From assembly GCF_900111145.1 (NCBI RefSeq), contig NZ_FOIR01000002.1, positions 62,001-126,000 of the forward strand: a stretch of DNA of 64,000 bases. The letters run 5' to 3'. The translations under genes and the position numbers were made by a program. The first letter of the stretch is position 1. Every line of letters starts with the position of its first letter. Origin of the DNA: Roseivirga pacifica. Lineage in GTDB: Bacteria; Bacteroidota; Bacteroidia; Cytophagales; Cyclobacteriaceae. Below the pieces are notes generated by a model, which saw only the letters and a program-made list of their open reading frames with translations, was not told where the DNA came from and ran no database searches. Shown piece by piece: positions 60,551 through 64,000 of the stretch.

Positions 60551-62970
60551 AACTTATAGCTATAGCCAATTCTCAAAACCTGTGTTTCGTAATAATCGAC
60601 ACTGGTGTAGGTGAAGTTGTTTCCCGTAATTTCCTTCTTGATGACCATGGTGTTGAGCAGGTCAGTAGCATTGAAGAAAACTTCGCCTTTTCCGTTTTGA
60701 ATGGCTCTTTTCACTCCAATATCTAGAGAGAACCTGCCTTCAATAGTTCCTTGCGGAATAATGTCTGGAGCAAGATATATGGCTGTGAACTGAGCATCGG
60801 TGTTTTTGGCAAAAGTTACATTTGTATTCAGTTTGATGTTGCCTGAAAATACTTCCTGCTTTTCTGCGGTGAAGGTATTTTCAGTTGGGTATTTGTTGGT
60901 AACCGTGAAGGCATCAATCTGATTTCTGTAGCCATTCATGTTCAAGTTGAATGAAACCCGATCTGAAAGCTCCTGACTAATGACAACTTCCAAACCTGTA
61001 TTATAGCTTTTGCCTGCGTTTTGAGAAGTGTTGTAAATGAGCGTTGAATTGCCAACTGTAGTTCCAACTCTTGTAATTGTTCCGTCTGAGATCTTGTGGT
61101 AAGCAGCGCCATAGAAATAGCCAGCATCCCAATTGTTGCGATATCCAACTTCAAAAGTATTAGTGAACTGAGGCTGAATGGCCGGGTTACCGACTTTGAT
61201 GATTTCCGCATCATCATATTTCGGGAAGATACGTATGTCTCCTTCATCAGGTCTGTCAACTCTTCTGTTGTAGAAAACGGACAGGTCATTCTTGTTGTCT
61301 AACTTGAAGGTCAATCGAGCGTTAGGGAAGGGCTGAAAGTAATCATAACCATCACTAGAATAAGTGTTGTGGTTGGGATCAACCACATATTGCACATCCA
61401 CATATTCAAATCTTAAGCCTATTTCAACCTCCATTTTCTTCACCTCGTAAGTATAGTTTCCATAAATAGCAGGAATAGTTTCTCTGTATTCTGCCATGCC
61501 ATCAGCCCCGGTATCCAATACAGAATTGGTGGCAGATGGATTGAATTGCATGTTCGTAGGAATGGTTCTTCTACGGAATTTTAGCCCCGTTTCCAGTAAA
61601 CCGTGCTTTATAGGTTTTGTGTAGTCTAGATTAAAGTCTGCCACTTTTTGATCTGCTATCAGCGCGAAGTCTTCACTGGTCGTGTAGCTTGGCATGGTAT
61701 TGTCAAAGAAGTACTTTTCATCTTCGCGGTCGAAAGTGTAGTTGAAGCCAATGTTCAGTTTATGGCCAGGCTGCGCAAATTTATGTTCGTAGCTGATGGT
61801 CGACATGGCCGCTGTAAGCACCTCATCTTCCAGAAACTGCCAAAGTCTCAGTCTGTCGCCACTCACTCCATCGTAGAATGGCTGATCGCCTCTATCCATA
61901 ATTACTTCCTGAGAGAAGAATCCTGAAACCGTTAGTGTATTGTGGTCATTCATATACCAGTCGAAGCCCAATTTCGAAGTGAAGAAGTTGGTGTTTCTAT
62001 TCCGCTTCATTTGCTGATTGATCACCGTCCCATTGTCATAGCTTCTGGTAATAAATTCATTTTTATTGAGTGTTTGGGTGTAAAGATTATCGGCTTGAAG
62101 GAATAGGTTGACCTTGTTCTTTCTGTGATTCAGTAGGATAGAGGGATTAATTTTTGGAGTTGCCGTGTATTGTGGGCGAATGTTGGGAAGGTTCTCCTTA
62201 CGTACCCAAAGTGCGCCTAAGCCCGTAGAAAGCCCAACCTTTCCGTTGAAGCCTTGCTGGTCTTCTTTCTTGAGAATGATATTGATGATACCCGCATTGC
62301 CATTGGCATCGTACTTCGCTGATGGATTGTTGATGATCTCAATTCGGTCTACCGCAGAGGCCGGAATATTATCCAATCCGTTTTGATTGCCAAAGCCAGT
62401 AATGGCGGTTTGTTTGCCATCAATCAGAATCATCACCTGGCTATTGCCTCTTAGCTGCACTTGACCGTCTTGTGTGGTTACTCCAGGAAGGTTGTTCATA
62501 GACTGAAGCACACTTCCACCCGACTGACTCACATTCTGATCGACCGAGTAAGTCTTTTTGTCCATGGCTTCATTCACTGCCTCGCGTTGTCCGGTTACGG
62601 TTACTTCACCGAGAGATTCAGCACTTTCTTCCATAAAGATGGTTCCCAAATTCAGATACTGAGAGTTAGAACCAACAAAGAGTGTTGTAGTATGGTCTTT
62701 ATAGCCAACAAAAGAGACCTGCAGTATATAATCTCCTGGTTCAATCTCTTTCAGACTAAAAAGGCCATTTTCAATGCTAACTGTTCCAGTAATAAAAACA
62801 GAGTCTTTGGGGCTTTTAAGTACTACATTCACAAAAGGCATGGCTTCTTGCGAAGCCTTGTCTTTTATGTTGCCCGAAACATTCACCGATGCATTTTGGG
62901 CAAAGGCAAAACCGGGAATTAAAATGAAAATCAGGTAGAAATAATTACTCAGTTTAGTTGTTGTCATCAT
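60547..62970 (-). CDS. outer-membrane beta-barrel receptor (TonB-dependent receptor-like)
   Basis: From ATG 62970 the product has 807 residues (62994 would add eight). A signal peptide (YFYLIFILIPGFAFAQ) precedes a CarboxypepD_reg domain (VNVSGNIKDKASQEAMPFVNVVLKS). A plug-like segment follows (GSVLQSMNNLPGVTTQDGQVQLRGNSQVMILIDGK, then RIEIINNPSAKYDANGNAGIINIILKK). The rest is a large barrel with many aromatic strands ending in YSYKF. It resembles the OMP_b-brl_3 family of Bacteroidota. The substrate is unknown. It follows the PepSY-like gene with a small overlap. Confidence 0.88.
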   Translation of the reverse strand: MMTTTKLSNYFYLIFILIPGFAFAQNASVNVSGNIKDKASQEAMPFVNVVLKSPKDSVFITGTVSIENGLFSLKEIEPGDYILQVSFVGYKDHTTTLFVGSNSQYLNLGTIFMEESAESLGEVTVTGQREAVNEAMDKKTYSVDQNVSQSGGSVLQSMNNLPGVTTQDGQVQLRGNSQVMILIDGKQTAITGFGNQNGLDNIPASAVDRIEIINNPSAKYDANGNAGIINIILKKEDQQGFNGKVGLSTGLGALWVRKENLPNIRPQYTATPKINPSILLNHRKNKVNLFLQADNLYTQTLNKNEFITRSYDNGTVINQQMKRNRNTNFFTSKLGFDWYMNDHNTLTVSGFFSQEVIMDRGDQPFYDGVSGDRLRLWQFLEDEVLTAAMSTISYEHKFAQPGHKLNIGFNYTFDREDEKYFFDNTMPSYTTSEDFALIADQKVADFNLDYTKPIKHGLLETGLKFRRRTIPTNMQFNPSATNSVLDTGADGMAEYRETIPAIYGNYTYEVKKMEVEIGLRFEYVDVQYVVDPNHNTYSSDGYDYFQPFPNARLTFKLDNKNDLSVFYNRRVDRPDEGDIRIFPKYDDAEIIKVGNPAIQPQFTNTFEVGYRNNWDAGYFYGAAYHKISDGTITRVGTTVGNSTLIYNTSQNAGKSYNTGLEVVISQELSDRVSFNLNMNGYRNQIDAFTVTNKYPTENTFTAEKQEVFSGNIKLNTNVTFAKNTDAQFTAIYLAPDIIPQGTIEGRFSLDIGVKRAIQNGKGEVFFNATDLLNTMVIKKEITGNNFTYTSVDYYETQVLRIGYSYKF

Positions 62971-63430
62971 CGTTTTCCTCGTCTCCTTCTTCATCGTCAG
63001 ATTCTTTCTTCTTGGTTAGTTTTCCGTTAGCATCAATCACCACCTCAAACTCTTCCTCGCCTACTTCAATCTCAAATTCGTAAGATTTTCCGGAGGCGGT
63101 TTCTGCTATTTCAGCTCCTTCAATGTCGTAATCGGTAAAATTCTGATCGAGAATGGCCTTAATATTAGCAGGGATTTCTGATTTTTTGATTTCATACTCT
63201 GTTTCTTTCCATTCACCATTGACAGAGAAATTGGCAGAATATTCCTTGCCGTTCATTTTGAATTCGGCTTCCCATTCAGTTTCGTCTTCCATGTCCCACG
63301 AAACCTTTTTGGCGCTAGGAAACTTTTGAGCAAAGGCGCTTTTGACCTTCTCGGGCACATTCTTTTGCTGTGCACATGATACAGTTGAAATGGCCAGCAT
63401 GAGGACCATTGTAAGGATTAAGTTTTTCAT
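62954..63430 (-). CDS. PepSY-like periplasmic protein
   Basis: The 158-residue protein starts with a signal peptide (LILTMVLMLAISTVSCAQQ). Cys19 could be lipidated. It has two PepSY-like repeats, each starting with a charged helix (PEKVKSAFAQKFPSAKKVSWDM; PANIKAILDQNFTDYDIEGAEI) and ending with strands (EWEAEFKMNGKEYSANFSVNGEWKETE; SYEFEIEVGEEEFEVVIDANGKLTKK). The C-terminus is very acidic. The family is linked to protease or metal-binding functions without proof. It lies between a COG4705 gene and an outer-membrane barrel gene. Confidence 0.88.
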   Translation of the reverse strand: MKNLILTMVLMLAISTVSCAQQKNVPEKVKSAFAQKFPSAKKVSWDMEDETEWEAEFKMNGKEYSANFSVNGEWKETEYEIKKSEIPANIKAILDQNFTDYDIEGAEIAETASGKSYEFEIEVGEEEFEVVIDANGKLTKKKESDDEEGDEENDDDNN

Positions 63431-63499
63431 AATTATATGTTTTGAACTAATGTTGATTCAAGGTCTAAATGAATTTGGAAGACATTTAGAATTAGAAGA

Positions 63500-64000
63500 T
63501 CAGCCAAGAGTTTTTTTGTTTTTTTCTTGTCTATGAGCTACCAAAACGAGAATAGTTAGAACAATCATAGCTACCAAAGAAGCTGGTACTGTTCCGAGAT
63601 CAAGCCCTCCTTTTGCTGCAGGTTTGGTGAGGAAGTCTCCAAAGGTGGCACCGAATGGTCGGGTGAAGACAAAAGCGAGCCAGAACAGAAGTACCTCGTT
63701 CAGTTTGGTGTTATAATGAAGCAGTATAACTACTGCAATTACTCCGGCAGTAACCAATGCACCTTCGAGATATGACAATCCAGCCACATCGCTCAGATAG
63801 TCCCCAAATGCAGTGCCCAAACTGTTGGAGAAGAGAATGGCAATCCAATAGAACATCTCTCTCTTATTATTGACTATAGGATAGACCTCAAGGTTTTTGA
63901 ATTTCCTGTGCCAAATGAATAGTGTGAGGATCAAACAGGAGAGGAGTAAGATGCTTCCTGCGGTATAACCTAAGTGTAAGCTTCTGTCTATGAAGTCTGA
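63500..64000 (-). CDS. COG4705-type membrane protein, 5' part beyond the right edge
   Basis: The minus frame stays open to the edge, so this is the C-terminal 166 residues of a larger protein. An internal TTG at 63934 is not the likely start. At least four membrane helices are visible: LGYTAGSILLLSCLILTLFIW, REMFYWIAILFSNSLGTAFGDYLSD, ALVTAGVIAVVILLHY and VLLFWLAFVFTRPFGATFGDFLTK. The repeated motif S-x-G-T/A-x-FGD with a TRPFGATFGD block identifies the COG4705 family, whose function is unknown. In Bacteroidota and Proteobacteria such genes often lie near two-component systems and PepSY proteins. Confidence 0.88.
   Translation of the reverse strand, partial: SDFIDRSLHLGYTAGSILLLSCLILTLFIWHRKFKNLEVYPIVNNKREMFYWIAILFSNSLGTAFGDYLSDVAGLSYLEGALVTAGVIAVVILLHYNTKLNEVLLFWLAFVFTRPFGATFGDFLTKPAAKGGLDLGTVPASLVAMIVLTILVLVAHRQEKNKKTLG

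Overview
The window is ordinary chromosome from a marine-type member of the Bacteroidota, most likely order Cytophagales (Roseivirga/Fulvivirga-like; the lineage is inferred from gene content, not from a search). Supporting signs are a short RpoD without region 1.1, TTTG-N19-TAnnTTTG promoters, almost no Shine-Dalgarno sites, DUF5686, DUF4377 and PepSY-like proteins, a 6-bladed beta-propeller lipoprotein, bacillithiol synthesis (bshB1), and infC-rpmI-rplT next to thrS. About 58 protein genes, three tRNA genes and one broken tRNA remnant are present. No rRNA, CRISPR array, prophage, insertion sequence or transposase was seen.

Layout. 1-8.9 kb: a gene tail at the left edge, then mostly minus-strand housekeeping genes (citrate synthase, prohibitin-like SPFH protein, Gfo/Idh/MocA oxidoreductase, a beta-propeller lipoprotein, a large M16 protease, a DUF4377+META lipoprotein). 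9-13.3 kb: lpxB followed by a two-gene signalling unit, a cyclic-nucleotide-domain histidine kinase and a response regulator fused to a glutaredoxin-like domain and a thioredoxin-reductase-like flavoprotein that lacks both redox cysteine pairs. 13.3-16.4 kb is the accessory part: a two-gene MltR/zinc-ribbon module with integron-cassette-like ends, then a serine hydrolase gene bracketed by two diverged copies of a roughly 0.5 kb non-coding repeat full of small palindromes. 16.4-24.4 kb (minus): coupled genes for AlkD-like repair, GT2 glycosyltransferase and MATE exporter (with a structured leader), a coupled hydrolase-HD-sirtuin group, and topA. 24.5-28.1 kb (plus): SixA-like phosphatase and a polyamine operon with a SpeD-SpeE fusion and an agmatinase-like enzyme. 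28.2-36.6 kb: small mixed genes (ACBP, OM barrel, 3-hydroxybutyryl-CoA dehydrogenase, cutC, nuclease-fold phosphatase, CvfB-like S1 protein, sterol desaturase family).

36.7-57.4 kb is the information-processing core: parE-parC, an RNA methyltransferase, DUF5686 protein, thrS-infC-rpmI-rplT, tRNA-Met, LptF/G permease, rpsO, pnp, rpoD, trxB, bshB1, pdxH and yqgE. 57.4-64 kb: a DUF349 protein, a broken tRNA-Thr remnant followed by two intact tRNA-Thr genes, an HD protein, and a minus-strand group of COG4705 membrane protein (cut by the right edge), PepSY-like protein and outer-membrane beta-barrel receptor.

The points most worth a second look are the cysteine-less REC-Grx-TrxR fusion, the tRNA-Thr remnant split exactly by a 19-base palindrome, an apparent AUC start codon for IF-3 placed after the window's one strong Shine-Dalgarno site, the repeat-bracketed serine hydrolase, the cassette-like module, and the riboswitch-like leader of the MATE gene.
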